A stretch of 64,000 nucleotides of DNA, taken from contig NZ_QBUD01000005.1 in NCBI RefSeq assembly GCF_003058085.1, positions 144,219 through 208,218 of the forward strand, given 5' to 3'. Positions 16,434-25,407 of the stretch are shown here, in pieces. Source of the DNA: Yoonia sediminilitoris (lineage in GTDB: Bacteria > Pseudomonadota > Alphaproteobacteria > Rhodobacterales > Rhodobacteraceae). Position numbers and translations under genes: made by a program. Below the pieces are notes generated by a model. That model had not been told where the DNA came from, searched no databases, and worked only from the letters and a program-made list of their open reading frames with translations. The number at the start of each line of letters is the position of its first letter. The first letter of the stretch is position 1.

Positions 16434-17423
16434 TTATGCGTGCGGGTTGAGGATAATTTTAGGGGCGGCGGTTAAACCGGCCCTGATGTCGGCAAAGGCG
16501 GTGGCCCCTTCAGCAAGGGGGCGTTGTTCAGTCCAGTCAAGAGGCCCAAGGCGCCCGTCGAAAATCGCGGCTGCGGTATCGCGGAAATCCTGTGCGGTGT
16601 AGGTATAGGTGCCGATGAAAGTGATTTCCTGCAAGGTCATGCGCCTCACATCCAGCCCGCCGGTCCCTTCACCAAGCCCGATATGGCCAATAACTCCACC
16701 CGGGCGGGCATGGGCCGATGCTGTGGCGCGCGTTGCCGCATAGCCCACACCGTCGATCACTAGATCAAACAGCGCATCATTGGGCAGGTCATCAGGCGCA
16801 ACGGCGTTTTGACCGCATTGCCCGTTCAGCACCTCACGGCGCAAGGCGTTGGGTTCAACGATTGTCACATTCGGGACGCCCTGCGCCGTCAGCGACAAGG
16901 CCGCACCCAACCCGATGGCGCCGCCACCAATGACCAGGGCATTTGCCGCCGCGCCATCCAGCGCCCTTTTGGCAAGTTTGACCGCATGCCAACCGCAGGC
17001 GATTGGTTCTGCAAGGGCGGCAGCGTTCAACGACGTGCCTTGCGGGACCGTGACCAGATTTTCGTCACGCATTGCAACATATTGCGCAAAGGCCCCTTCG
17101 CGCGGCGGCATCGAAATGATCTTGCGTTCGGGGCAAAGGTTGTCATGCCCTGTCTGGCAGGCCTTGCATGTGCCGCAGCCCACTAGCGGGTTGATCGTGA
17201 CGCGCTCGCCCGCGCGCGGGCCGCCAACAATTTCGCCCGCAGCCTCGTGCCCCAGAATAAGCGGGGCGGGTCTGCGGTCATCATGCCCCAGATAGGCATG
17301 CATGTCAGAGCCGCAGATGCCCACCGAAAGGACTTTGATCAGTTGCTGGCCCGCCTCGGGCACCGGATCAGCTGCATCGCGGTAGCCCAGCTTTTCGGGA
17401 CCGTCGTAAATAAGTGCTTTCAT
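16434..17423 (-). CDS. hpsP: Zinc-dependent alcohol dehydrogenase, DHPS dehydrogenase HpsP-like
   Basis: 329 residues of the medium-chain Zn alcohol dehydrogenase family. Catalytic zinc region GICGSDMHAYLGHDD ... ILGHEAAGEIVG; structural zinc cysteines CGTCKACQTGHDNLC; Rossmann glycines VIGGGAIGLGAAL. Together with HpsO it is thought to interconvert the DHPS enantiomers through the 2-keto form. The start at ATG 17423 overlaps the hpsO stop (ATGA). The hps assignment rests on the cluster. Confidence 0.82.
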   Translation of the reverse strand: MKALIYDGPEKLGYRDAADPVPEAGQQLIKVLSVGICGSDMHAYLGHDDRRPAPLILGHEAAGEIVGGPRAGERVTINPLVGCGTCKACQTGHDNLCPERKIISMPPREGAFAQYVAMRDENLVTVPQGTSLNAAALAEPIACGWHAVKLAKRALDGAAANALVIGGGAIGLGAALSLTAQGVPNVTIVEPNALRREVLNGQCGQNAVAPDDLPNDALFDLVIDGVGYAATRATASAHARPGGVIGHIGLGEGTGGLDVRRMTLQEITFIGTYTYTAQDFRDTAAAIFDGRLGPLDWTEQRPLAEGATAFADIRAGLTAAPKIILNPHA

Positions 17424-18181
17424 TTTGCAGTAAAACCTCCATCTACCATGAGGATTTGCCCAGTCACATAAGCAGACGCATCCGAACAAAGGAAAAGCAA
17501 AGGCCCGTCGATGTCTTCCAGCGCGCCATTACGCCCGATGCAGGTTTGGGCGGCATTACGGGCTGCGCGTTCGGGGTCGGCGAACACCGGCCCGGTCAGT
17601 TCGGTCGGGAAAAAACCCGGCCCGATGGCGTTGGCGTTAATACCACTGGTGGACCATGCTTCGGCCATGGCGCGGGTCAACTGGCCAATGCCGGCCTTTG
17701 ATGCACCATAGCTGACCCCGCCCGGAAAGGCGCGTGTGGTTTGCAGCGATGCGAAGTTCACCACCCTGCCCCAGCCTTTGGCCTTCATCGCGGGCACAAA
17801 GGCCTGCGTCAGAAAAAACGGGGCCGCAAGGTTCAGGTTCAGCGTGACATCCCATCCTTCCGGGGTCACATCATCGGCCGCTTCACGGGTGTTGATACCA
17901 GCGGCATGTACGATGATGTCAGGTGCGCCAAAGGGGGTGGCGATCCGGTCGGCGATATCCGTGATCTGGTCGCGCTGCGACAGATCAGCGGCCACCGTTG
18001 CAGCACTTTCTCCGGTCTGTTCGGCCCAGTCGGCCAAGGCTTCCGCACGGCGGGCGACGCCCACCACTTTTGCGCCTGCCGCGGCAAGCGCAATTGCGGC
18101 CCGTTGACCAAGGCCAGCACTGGCCCCGGTCACACAGGCGACACGGCCAGTGAGGTCAAACATGGCGGGAAGATCAGCCAT
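17420..18181 (-). CDS. hpsO: Short-chain dehydrogenase, DHPS 2-dehydrogenase HpsO-like
   Basis: 253 residues, classical SDR. It has the cofactor motif TGASAGLGQ near residue 18, NAG-like site VHAAGIN, and catalytic Ser-x-Tyr-x3-Lys in NFASLQTTRAFPGG VSYGASKAG. C-terminal SDASAYVTGQILMVDGG is typical. Its ATG lies 8 bases inside the end of hpsN. Confidence 0.83.
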   Translation of the reverse strand: MADLPAMFDLTGRVACVTGASAGLGQRAAIALAAAGAKVVGVARRAEALADWAEQTGESAATVAADLSQRDQITDIADRIATPFGAPDIIVHAAGINTREAADDVTPEGWDVTLNLNLAAPFFLTQAFVPAMKAKGWGRVVNFASLQTTRAFPGGVSYGASKAGIGQLTRAMAEAWSTSGINANAIGPGFFPTELTGPVFADPERAARNAAQTCIGRNGALEDIDGPLLFLCSDASAYVTGQILMVDGGFTAK

Positions 18182-19481
18182 CGGCGCTCAGATCGAAGTT
18201 TTCGCCGGGGAAATATTTGGCAAGGCGCACATCTGCCGCGCGGGCGTGTCCTTCCATCCCTTCCAGCCGCGAAATACGCGCGGTGGCTTCGGCCACGCGC
18301 TTTGATCCTTCACGAGTGGCCTGCTGCCATGTGACGATCTTCATATATTTATGCACCGAAAGGCCGCCGGTGTAGGACGCCGCGCGCGATGTTGGCAGCA
18401 CATGGTTGGTGCCCGATGCCTTGTCACCGTAGGACACGGTTGTTTCTTCGCCCAGGAACAGCGAGCCGTAGCAGCTGAGCCTGTTCAGCCACCAATCAAG
18501 GTCCTCTGCCTGCACGGTCAAATGCTCGGGAGCGTAATCATCGGATGTGGCGGCCATTTCTTCACGGTCTGCGCAGACGATGACTTCTGCATAGTCGCGC
18601 CATGCAGCGGCGGCGTTGTCGCGGTTGGTTTCCGGCAGATCGTCAATCAGGGCCGGGATGCGATTCATCACGTCCTGCGCCAGATCTTCATTGTCCGTAA
18701 CCAGCCAAACAGGAGAGTTATACCCATGCTCCGCCTGCGACACGAGGTCAGTCGCCACGATATGCGGGTCCGCGGTCTTGTCAGCCAGAATAAGGCTGTC
18801 GGTTGGTCCTGCAATCATATCAATACCCACGCGGCCGAACAGGATGCGCTTGGCTTCGGCCACAAACTGGTTGCCGGGGCCGACAAGGATGTTGGCCTTG
18901 GGCAAGCCAAACAGACCAAAGGTCATTGCCGCCACACCCTGCACGCCGCCAAGTGCCATTATCGTGTCAGCACCGCTGATGTGGGCCGCATAGATAATCG
19001 CAGGCGCAACACCAACACCGGGACGCGGTGGCGAAGTCGCCACGATATGATTGCAGCCAGCCACCTTGGCCGTCGTTACGGTCATGATCGCGCTGGCGAT
19101 GTGGCTATAGCGTCCGCCGGGCACATAACAGCCCGCCGCATCCACGGGGATCGCTTTTTGACCTGCCGTGAAACCGGGCGCAATTTCATAGGTGATATCG
19201 CTCACCGTCGCTTTCTGCGCTTCGGCAAAGCGGCGCACATTGTCATGGGCGAACTGGATATCGTCCTTGAGCTTCTGCGGCACCAAATCGGCGGCTGCGG
19301 CAATTTCTTCGGGCGTAAGAATGATATTGCCGTCGTATTTGTCGAACTTCGCCGCATATTCGCGCGCAGCGGCATCACCGCCCTGCTCGATATCGTCCAG
19401 AATCTTGCGCACTGTGTCGTGCACATCCGATGCGCCCGATTGCGCGGTCAGCGTTGCTTTCTTGAGGTAGTGTCGTGCCAT
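18174..19481 (-). CDS. hpsN: Sulfopropanediol 3-dehydrogenase HpsN
   Basis: 435 residues, histidinol-dehydrogenase homolog. It oxidises (R)-DHPS in two NAD-linked steps to 3-sulfolactate. Family landmarks are VPGGRYSHIASAIMTV, VGPGNQFVAEAKRILFG, DMIAGPTDSLILAD, SQAEHGYNSPVWL and DYAPEHLTVQ. There are no histidine biosynthesis genes nearby, and the TRAP transporter, hpsO, hpsP and comDE surround it, so HpsN is preferred to HisD. Confidence 0.88.
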   Translation of the reverse strand: MARHYLKKATLTAQSGASDVHDTVRKILDDIEQGGDAAAREYAAKFDKYDGNIILTPEEIAAAADLVPQKLKDDIQFAHDNVRRFAEAQKATVSDITYEIAPGFTAGQKAIPVDAAGCYVPGGRYSHIASAIMTVTTAKVAGCNHIVATSPPRPGVGVAPAIIYAAHISGADTIMALGGVQGVAAMTFGLFGLPKANILVGPGNQFVAEAKRILFGRVGIDMIAGPTDSLILADKTADPHIVATDLVSQAEHGYNSPVWLVTDNEDLAQDVMNRIPALIDDLPETNRDNAAAAWRDYAEVIVCADREEMAATSDDYAPEHLTVQAEDLDWWLNRLSCYGSLFLGEETTVSYGDKASGTNHVLPTSRAASYTGGLSVHKYMKIVTWQQATREGSKRVAEATARISRLEGMEGHARAADVRLAKYFPGENFDLSADG

Positions 19482-19493
19482 TTGAGGATCACC

Positions 19494-20822
19494 TTATTTA
19501 TAGATGTCAGGAAGCATGGTTGTCGAAATTGCCGGTACGAAAGCAATGAGCAAGACGACAATCAGCATGAAGAAAACGAAAGGAACGGCGCGCCATGCAA
19601 TGCGCAGAATGGACTCGCCGGTAATGCCGGAAACAACAAACAGGTTCAGCCCCAGCGGCGGCGTGATGAATCCAACGCCCAGCGCCGTGATCATCATGAT
19701 GCAGAACTGAATTTCGTTCATGCCGATATCATCCGCCAGCGGCTTGAGGATCGGGGCGAGGATTACGATATTGGGCGTGGTCTCCATGACGCAGCCCGCC
19801 GCGATCAGAATGCCGATCATCATCAGGATCAGATAGGTCGGGTTATCGGTCAGCGCAGTGACGGAATAGACGAACCCCTGCGGGACCCCCATGATCGCCA
19901 ACGCCTGCGCCAGTGGCAGCGAAAAGGCGATAATCGGCAGGATGATCCCGTTCACCTTAGCTGATGAAATCAGCATTGCCGGAAAGTCTGCAAGCTTGAG
20001 CGTGCCCAGAATGAACCCGATAATGATCGTGACGATCACCGCGGTCGCGCCCGCCTCTGTCGGGGTCAGCCGCCCCGAAAAGATACCGTAAAAGATGATG
20101 CCCGGCACGATGAACGCATACCAGCCAGAGGCAAGCGAGCGGCCAAGGTTGCCGAAATACTCGGATGCCGACAGGTTGCCGCCGCCTTCATAGCCATAAA
20201 TCCGGTTCACAACGATATTTGTGATCAGGATCGAGGTCAGGATCAGAATGCCGGGGATCAACGCGGCAAGAAACAGGGTCGAGGCCGATATCCCCAACAC
20301 CAGACCGATAATGATATAGGCAATGGACGGCGGGATCAGGATGCCGGTACAGGCCCCCGCTGCCACAAGCGCGCAGGCATAGGGGCGCGGATAGCCGCTT
20401 TCGACCAGACGGTCGATTGTCATCCGGCCCACAGCCGCAGCCCCCGCCGCGTCAGAGCCCGAGATCGCGGCGAACATCCCGCAGACCAGCACTGTTGCGG
20501 ACCCGAACCCGCCCTTGGCGAACTGGGTCAGCGCCTCTGCCACATCAAGAAATTTGCGGGAAAGACCCGTGCGCACCAGAACGTCACCAGTCAGAATGAA
20601 CAGGGGCACAGCCGTCAGGGCAAAAGCGTCAATTCCGTGAAACAGGCTTTCACCCACCAGCCCCAAAGGTAGATCACCTGACATCAGCAGCATCGTGATG
20701 GCGGCGACACCGATTGAGGCCCAGACGGGCACGGCCAGCGCGCACAGGACGACAAAGATGATGACGGGCAGATAAAAGTCCCAGCCCAGCTCGACCGCTT
20801 GATTAAGGGTATTCCAAAGCAT
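19494..20822 (-). CDS. TRAP transporter large permease (DctM type) for DHPS
   Basis: 442 residues, about 12 membrane segments. DctM family sequence: GMFAAISGSDAAGAAAVGRM, AAGACTGILIPPSIAYIIIG, and near the end GVGFITPPLGLNLFVVSGI. It is 12 bases upstream of hpsN on the transcript and directly after DctQ. In DHPS clusters of this bacterial group the TRAP genes are called hpsKLM; I leave the symbol open. Confidence 0.9.
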   Translation of the reverse strand: MLWNTLNQAVELGWDFYLPVIIFVVLCALAVPVWASIGVAAITMLLMSGDLPLGLVGESLFHGIDAFALTAVPLFILTGDVLVRTGLSRKFLDVAEALTQFAKGGFGSATVLVCGMFAAISGSDAAGAAAVGRMTIDRLVESGYPRPYACALVAAGACTGILIPPSIAYIIIGLVLGISASTLFLAALIPGILILTSILITNIVVNRIYGYEGGGNLSASEYFGNLGRSLASGWYAFIVPGIIFYGIFSGRLTPTEAGATAVIVTIIIGFILGTLKLADFPAMLISSAKVNGIILPIIAFSLPLAQALAIMGVPQGFVYSVTALTDNPTYLILMMIGILIAAGCVMETTPNIVILAPILKPLADDIGMNEIQFCIMMITALGVGFITPPLGLNLFVVSGITGESILRIAWRAVPFVFFMLIVVLLIAFVPAISTTMLPDIYK

Positions 20823-20833
20823 GACCTATCCCC

Positions 20834-21346
20834 TCAATCGAACAGTTTGTCGCCCTCGTAGACGGGGGTGCCGTCGCGGAGGCTGCGCAGGTCGCGCATG
20901 AATGACTGGACAAGGCGCAGGATCATCAAAGCAAAGCCGATGGGCACCGCAAGAAGGAACCAGACCATGGATATGCGCAACCCATGGCTAACCGATCCGA
21001 ACTTCCACGACACGTGGACCGCTTCCCATGAATAATAAAGCGCAATCAGGGCGACGCCGAACATCACCAGATCGCCAAAAATATAAAGCAGCGCTTTCAT
21101 GCGCGGTCCAAGGTAGTGCATGACCACATCAATTCGGATGTGGGCGCGGTCCTTGACAGCCGCTGCGGCCCCTATCCATGCCAGATAGATAAAGGAATAG
21201 CGCACGATTTCCTCGCCCCAAATCGACGAATAGGCGAAAATCTCGCGGCGCAGCACCTCGACCGCCATCGTCATGACAAGCATGACGTAAAATACCAGAA
21301 GCGCCCATTTTTCGGCGTCCCTGTTCAAGCGTTGCATTGTATTCAT
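20834..21346 (-). CDS. TRAP transporter small permease (DctQ type)
   Basis: 170 residues, four membrane helices, with the DctQ landmarks SIWGEEIVRYSFIYLAWIGAA and KDRAHIRIDV. The start is ATG 21346 preceded by GAGGGG. The frame stays open further upstream only because it shadows the binding-protein gene. Confidence 0.9.
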   Translation of the reverse strand: MNTMQRLNRDAEKWALLVFYVMLVMTMAVEVLRREIFAYSSIWGEEIVRYSFIYLAWIGAAAAVKDRAHIRIDVVMHYLGPRMKALLYIFGDLVMFGVALIALYYSWEAVHVSWKFGSVSHGLRISMVWFLLAVPIGFALMILRLVQSFMRDLRSLRDGTPVYEGDKLFD

Positions 21347-21361
21347 GACGGACCCCTCGTG

Positions 21362-21445
21362 TTGTCGCGCCGGCGATGACGGCGCGACAAACCTTGGTGT
21401 GTGCGCGGTGAGTATCAGTAGTTCGGGGCACCCGGTTGGGTGCCC
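21362..21445 (-). promoter_or_regulatory. Two intercistronic hairpins between DctP and DctQ
   Basis: A perfect 11-bp stem TTGTCGCGCCG/CGGCGCGACAA (21362-21390, 7-base loop) and an 8-bp stem GGGCACCC/GGGTGCCC (21426-21445, 4-base loop) lie after the binding-protein stop. Neither has a clear U-run. They may protect the upstream mRNA or attenuate the permease genes. Confidence 0.65.
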
Positions 21446-21455
21446 GCGCCCCTTT

Positions 21456-22604
21456 TTAAGCGTCGTGGACGTAGTAGCGGCCCATCGTGCCAGCCGCTTC
21501 TTCCAGCTTGGCGAATGTGTCCATGGACCCGGCCAGCTCGACCTTGAAGCTGTCCCACTCAGAAAGCTGATAACCGCCTGTTGCCTGCCATTCGGCCAAC
21601 TGATCGTCGGACAGCGAGTGGAATTCAACGCCAGCCTTGCGCAGTTCGGCCATGGCGTAGTTACGCGCCGATGGCACTTTGGCAAGGTTCTGGTGACGGG
21701 TGATTTCAGCGGCTTCCATGATCCCGTCCTGCACGTCGGCAGGCATGGAGTTGAACCATTCAAGGTTGCACGAATAGACTTGGCTGTCAGGCACGGCCTG
21801 CGTAAAGGTCACATGAGACAGGATATCCTTGAAGCCGAAGACGTACAAAGCACCCACGGACGGATCAAGCGCGTCAGCCACACCCTGTTTGATCGCAGAT
21901 GGTGTTTCGCCCCATGCCACAGGAGTCGGGTTCGCCCCGACCATGCGGTAATACTGCTGCAACATTGCCGACCCGGGCACGCGGAATTTGACGCCAGACA
22001 GATCGCCAGGTGTCAGCACAGGGCCTGAGCCGCCAGCGCGCACAGCAACGACGCGCGGATCGATATTGACGTAGAACAGTGCCTTGAAACCTGCGGCTTC
22101 GACCTTGGGGTTCACTTCCTGCGCCCAGACATCGGAATGCACAAGGTTGGTAAATCGCTGATTGGAGCCGCACAGATACGGCATGTTGATCAGGTCAACG
22201 ACCGACGCGAAAGGTGCGAAGTTTGACAGCGAGTGTTGCGCGGCCTGAATGGTGCCACCCTGTACGGATTGTGCCAGCGCACCACCTGCGCCCAACTGGC
22301 CACCGGGGGCCAGCTTGACATAGACTTTGCCATTTGTGGCGTTCTGGATGTTTTCCTTCAGGTCGAGCTGCATGATCGGATAGCTGCGCGTCGCACCCAG
22401 CACATAGGCCGTGGCGATGGTCATCGTATGTTCGGCGGCAGCTTCGCGGTCGCGCTCTTCATTGGCGGTCTGCGCAGTCGCTTCGGTCGACCAGAGCGTA
22501 CCCGCCGCACCGGCAACCATGGCCGCAGTGAAACTGCCCATGCCAGCCAGTTTCAAGAAATTGCGGCGTTCCGCCGACTTGATCCTTGCAGTTTCTTTTT
22601 CCAA
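21456..22604 (-). CDS. TRAP solute-binding protein (DctP type), Tat-exported, for DHPS
   Basis: 382 residues. The N-terminus carries a Tat-like motif ERRNFLKLAGMGSFTAA followed by a hydrophobic stretch and ATAQ cleavage region. DctP features include GATRSYPIMQLDLKENIQ, KFRVPGSAMLQQYYRMVGANP, and AWGETPSAIKQGVADALD. It presents the sulfonate to the DctQM permease. It is preceded by a small membrane protein gene in the same direction. Confidence 0.9.
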   Translation of the reverse strand: MEKETARIKSAERRNFLKLAGMGSFTAAMVAGAAGTLWSTEATAQTANEERDREAAAEHTMTIATAYVLGATRSYPIMQLDLKENIQNATNGKVYVKLAPGGQLGAGGALAQSVQGGTIQAAQHSLSNFAPFASVVDLINMPYLCGSNQRFTNLVHSDVWAQEVNPKVEAAGFKALFYVNIDPRVVAVRAGGSGPVLTPGDLSGVKFRVPGSAMLQQYYRMVGANPTPVAWGETPSAIKQGVADALDPSVGALYVFGFKDILSHVTFTQAVPDSQVYSCNLEWFNSMPADVQDGIMEAAEITRHQNLAKVPSARNYAMAELRKAGVEFHSLSDDQLAEWQATGGYQLSEWDSFKVELAGSMDTFAKLEEAAGTMGRYYVHDA

Positions 22605-22635
22605 GATTTGTCCTCCCCAGACAAGCTGAGCCGCG

Positions 22636-22809
22636 CTATTGGTTCGCGTCGGCCTCTTTCTTCAGAATTGCTATGACAAAGAATATGGCGACGCCGCTCA
22701 GGACCAGCATCTCGCCTACGTCACTGAGGAATGCTGCATTTGATGCCGCCCCCAACCCAACGTTCACGACAAACACGATGAAAAGTATGATCGCTGCGAT
22801 CAATGGCAT
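22636..22809 (-). CDS. Small two-helix membrane protein at the head of the DHPS operon
   Basis: 57 residues, easily missed. ATG 22809 follows GGGGAGGAGAG, a strong ribosome site. It has a hydrophobic helix at 3-20 (LIAAIILFIVFVVNVGLG) and a second at 34-49 (MLVLSGVAIFFVIAIL), ending KKEADANQ. The gene lies between the twin LacI-type operators and dctP, 31 bases before the dctP start. Function unknown; a helper of the transporter is a guess. Confidence 0.75.
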   Translation of the reverse strand: MPLIAAIILFIVFVVNVGLGAASNAAFLSDVGEMLVLSGVAIFFVIAILKKEADANQ

Positions 22810-22849
22810 TTCATCTCTCCTCCCCGTCGCTCACCTGATTCTCACCCAA

Positions 22850-22888
22850 ATGTAAACGCTTACATAAGCCAAATGCAAGCGTTTACAT
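22850..22888. promoter_or_regulatory. Twin LacI-type operators of the DHPS operon
   Basis: Two near-palindromes ATGTAAACGCTTACAT (22850-22865) and ATGCAAGCGTTTACAT (22873-22888), with starts 23 bases apart, so both lie on nearly the same helix face. The central CG and T-rich/A-rich halves fit LacI/GalR operators. They sit between the small-membrane-protein start (minus) and the lacI-type gene (plus), so both directions can be controlled. Confidence 0.85.
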
Positions 22889-22960
22889 TTCTGACTGTTT
22901 TTTTTATTGGGTGCGCCTCGCCTTGATGCGTATGTTGGCTCAAGAAATGCAGGTCCGGGA

Positions 22961-23986
22961 ATGAATGTGAAACGTCCAACGCCAACACTTCACGATGTTG
23001 CAACACGCAGCGGTGTCTCAACCGCGACAGTGTCACGTTGCCTGAATTTCCCCGATCAGGTCGCAGAGCGGACCCGCAAAAAGGTCATGAAAGCAATTGA
23101 TGATCTTGGCTATTCGCCCAACTTCGGAGCCAAGGTGATGGCCGCACGCCGCACCAATACGATCGGGGCCATCATTCCGACGATGGAAAACGCGGTCTTC
23201 GCACGCGGATTGCAGGCCTTTCAGGAGGAACTGCGAGACCATGGCTTTACGATGCTGGTGGCAAGCACATCTTACCGCCCCGATGTCGAGGAAGAACAGG
23301 TTCGTGCCCTCGTCGCACGCGGCGCGGACGCCCTGCTGTTGATCGGTCATGACCGTGACCCTGCTGTCTATGAGTTTCTTGAGGCCCAAGGCGTGCCTGC
23401 CCTTGTGACATGGGCCTTTGATGCCGGGTCGCAGCGTCCGTCTGTGGGTTTTGACAACAAGGCGGCAATGCATGAGATGGCCTCAGAGGTCATCGCTCTT
23501 GGGCATCGCAATCTGGCTTTCATCTCGGCAAAGACACGGATGAATGACCGCGCAACAGCCCGCTATCACGGGATAAAAAGCGCTATGACCGAAGCCGGGT
23601 TGAATCCTGATGACCTTTTGTTTGCCGAGACGACCTATAGTATCGAACACGGCGCGGAAGAGTTCGAGAAAGTCATGCAAGCGCCGGTCCGCCCAACAGC
23701 AGTGTTTTGCGGCAACGATGTTCTGGCCGTGGGTGCCCTGCGTCGCGCAAGAGAATTGGGGATCAAGGTCCCGCAGGAGGTATCTATTCTTGGGTTCGAC
23801 GATATCGAGCTTGCCCAGATTGCATACCCGGCACTGACGACCGTCCATGTCCCGCACCGCGAAATGGGGCGGCGCGCGGCAATGGCTCTGGTGGGGCTGC
23901 TCAAGGACGGAACGCCCATTAAACCAGTCAAACTCCACGCGGCACCAATCTTTCGGGATACGCTGGCCGCTGCCGCGGGTTCCTGA
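22961..23986 (+). CDS. LacI-family regulator of the DHPS operon
   Basis: 341 residues. N-terminal helix-turn-helix TLHDVATRSGVSTATVSRCL with hinge VAERTRKKVMKAIDDLGYSPNFGAKVMA, then a periplasmic-binding-like effector domain with GFDNKAAMHEMASEVIALGH and PTAVFCGNDVLAVGAL. ATG 22961 places the HTH at the usual distance. It is divergent from the DHPS operon and next to the twin operators. DHPS or a pathway intermediate is the probable effector (inference). Confidence 0.9.
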   Translation: MNVKRPTPTLHDVATRSGVSTATVSRCLNFPDQVAERTRKKVMKAIDDLGYSPNFGAKVMAARRTNTIGAIIPTMENAVFARGLQAFQEELRDHGFTMLVASTSYRPDVEEEQVRALVARGADALLLIGHDRDPAVYEFLEAQGVPALVTWAFDAGSQRPSVGFDNKAAMHEMASEVIALGHRNLAFISAKTRMNDRATARYHGIKSAMTEAGLNPDDLLFAETTYSIEHGAEEFEKVMQAPVRPTAVFCGNDVLAVGALRRARELGIKVPQEVSILGFDDIELAQIAYPALTTVHVPHREMGRRAAMALVGLLKDGTPIKPVKLHAAPIFRDTLAAAAGS

Positions 23987-24000
23987 CAGGGCACACCGGT

Positions 24001-25407
24001 CTAGCTCTCATAGCGCGTTGATCCACGCCGATTGGCATCGACGGACAGGTTCAAGTGCATCGGCTCGTGCGCACGTTGCGAACAAGCCTGACGCGGGCAG
24101 ATATGGCAATTGATCCCGATCTTGGCGACATTCGCATCATCGGTCACGCGCAGGTCGCGGGCATATCCGATCTGCTCTGCATGGGCCCTTTCGCAGCCCA
24201 ATGTCACCACAAGGCGACGGCCTTGGGTATGTCGGCTGACGACCGGCCTGTCAGTTGTGCGGCTGATCGTAAAAAACTGTCCCGCATCAGGCAACTCGAC
24301 AAATTGCGGGATGATATTTCCGGGCGCCGCAAATGCGCTATGGATGTTCCAGACAGGACAGGACCCGCCCTTGTCGGCCAGTGAAAACGTGGTGGCGTTG
24401 AACCGTTTTGTCACATTTCCCGCCCGATCAATGCGCAGGAAAAAGAATGGCACCCCAAGGGCACCCTTGCGTTGCAGGGTCGTCAGCCGGTGGCACACCA
24501 TTTCAAACGACACGCCAAACGTCGCCGCAATCCGGTCAATGTCATAGCCTGACGTTTCCGCCAGTGACAGAAACGGGGTATAGGGCATCAGGAAAGCGGC
24601 CGCAAAATAGTTACTCAACTCGACCCGGCACCGGGCGCGCGCGGCTTCCGGCAATGCTTCGGCCGCATCGATCAGTGTTTCGATCAAGTGGCTGCAAGTG
24701 ACCATCGCCAGCACATAGGCCAGCTGGAAGTTGCGATTGACCTGATCCAAGGCTTCCGAGAGCAGCACGCGTCCGCGAGCCTCATCAAATACTCTGAGAG
24801 TGTCGGATTCGCTAGTGATGGTGACAAGCTCGACCTCGATGCCGTAGGCGTTGACCAAATGCCTTTTAAGGTTGGCATAGATATCATCGGGCTGCCCCCC
24901 TACTGCATCACGCGCCTGATCTGCAGCCTGCTCAAGCTGCGCAAAATGATTGGAATGCTGACGGAAAAATTCGTAGATCGCGGCCTCGGCCGAGGTCGCC
25001 AGCATGTCGGGCACCGCGGCTTGCGTGTCAAGATGCGTCAACCGGCCCAGCATGGCCCGGTAATTCTGGTGCAGTTGCATGAACTGCGCCACCAGTCGCG
25101 GCGCATGATCGAGGGCCGCGCGCAATTCTTGCAGATCAGGGCGATCTCCGGTGAAAATCGGATCGCGGAAAGTTGCCCGCAAGTCCGCCAGTTGGGTCAC
25201 ATCATTGTCGTTGATCAGCTCCTGCCACGCGACACCATACGAATCGGTCAACGCCAACAGAATCTTGACCGACAGGCTGCGCTGGTTGTTTTCCAACAGG
25301 TTTACATAAGAGGCGCTGACGCCCAGTCGCCGCGCCATATCTGCCTGTGTTTGATTGTGTGCACGGCGCAATTGCCGCAATTGTGGGCCAACTAGTGTCT
25401 TCGTCAT
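24001..25407 (-). CDS. XRE-family regulator of the short-chain acyl-CoA (ScfR/RamB) type
   Basis: 468 residues. N-terminal HTH LRQLRRAHNQTQADMARRLG VSASYVNLLENNQRSLSVK is followed by an IrrE/peptidase-like middle (VELSNYFAAAFLMPYTPFLS) and a C-terminal domain with SCPVWNIHSAFAAPG and cysteines INCHICPRQAC. This architecture matches the short-chain fatty acyl regulators that control acyl-CoA genes. It is divergent from the TTT transporter and the acyl-CoA synthetase operon, its likely target. Confidence 0.88.
   Translation of the reverse strand: MTKTLVGPQLRQLRRAHNQTQADMARRLGVSASYVNLLENNQRSLSVKILLALTDSYGVAWQELINDNDVTQLADLRATFRDPIFTGDRPDLQELRAALDHAPRLVAQFMQLHQNYRAMLGRLTHLDTQAAVPDMLATSAEAAIYEFFRQHSNHFAQLEQAADQARDAVGGQPDDIYANLKRHLVNAYGIEVELVTITSESDTLRVFDEARGRVLLSEALDQVNRNFQLAYVLAMVTCSHLIETLIDAAEALPEAARARCRVELSNYFAAAFLMPYTPFLSLAETSGYDIDRIAATFGVSFEMVCHRLTTLQRKGALGVPFFFLRIDRAGNVTKRFNATTFSLADKGGSCPVWNIHSAFAAPGNIIPQFVELPDAGQFFTISRTTDRPVVSRHTQGRRLVVTLGCERAHAEQIGYARDLRVTDDANVAKIGINCHICPRQACSQRAHEPMHLNLSVDANRRGSTRYES

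Noticed and set aside
18174..19481. Histidinol dehydrogenase (hisD) of histidine synthesis
   Set aside because: Sequence family fits, but the TRAP transporter, hpsO, hpsP and comDE context shows the HpsN branch.
18351..19964. Open plus-strand frame of 537 codons
   Set aside because: It lies wholly antisense to hpsN and dctM, has an amino-acid make-up typical of antisense high-GC reading (rich in His, Arg, Gln, Asp) and no family motif.
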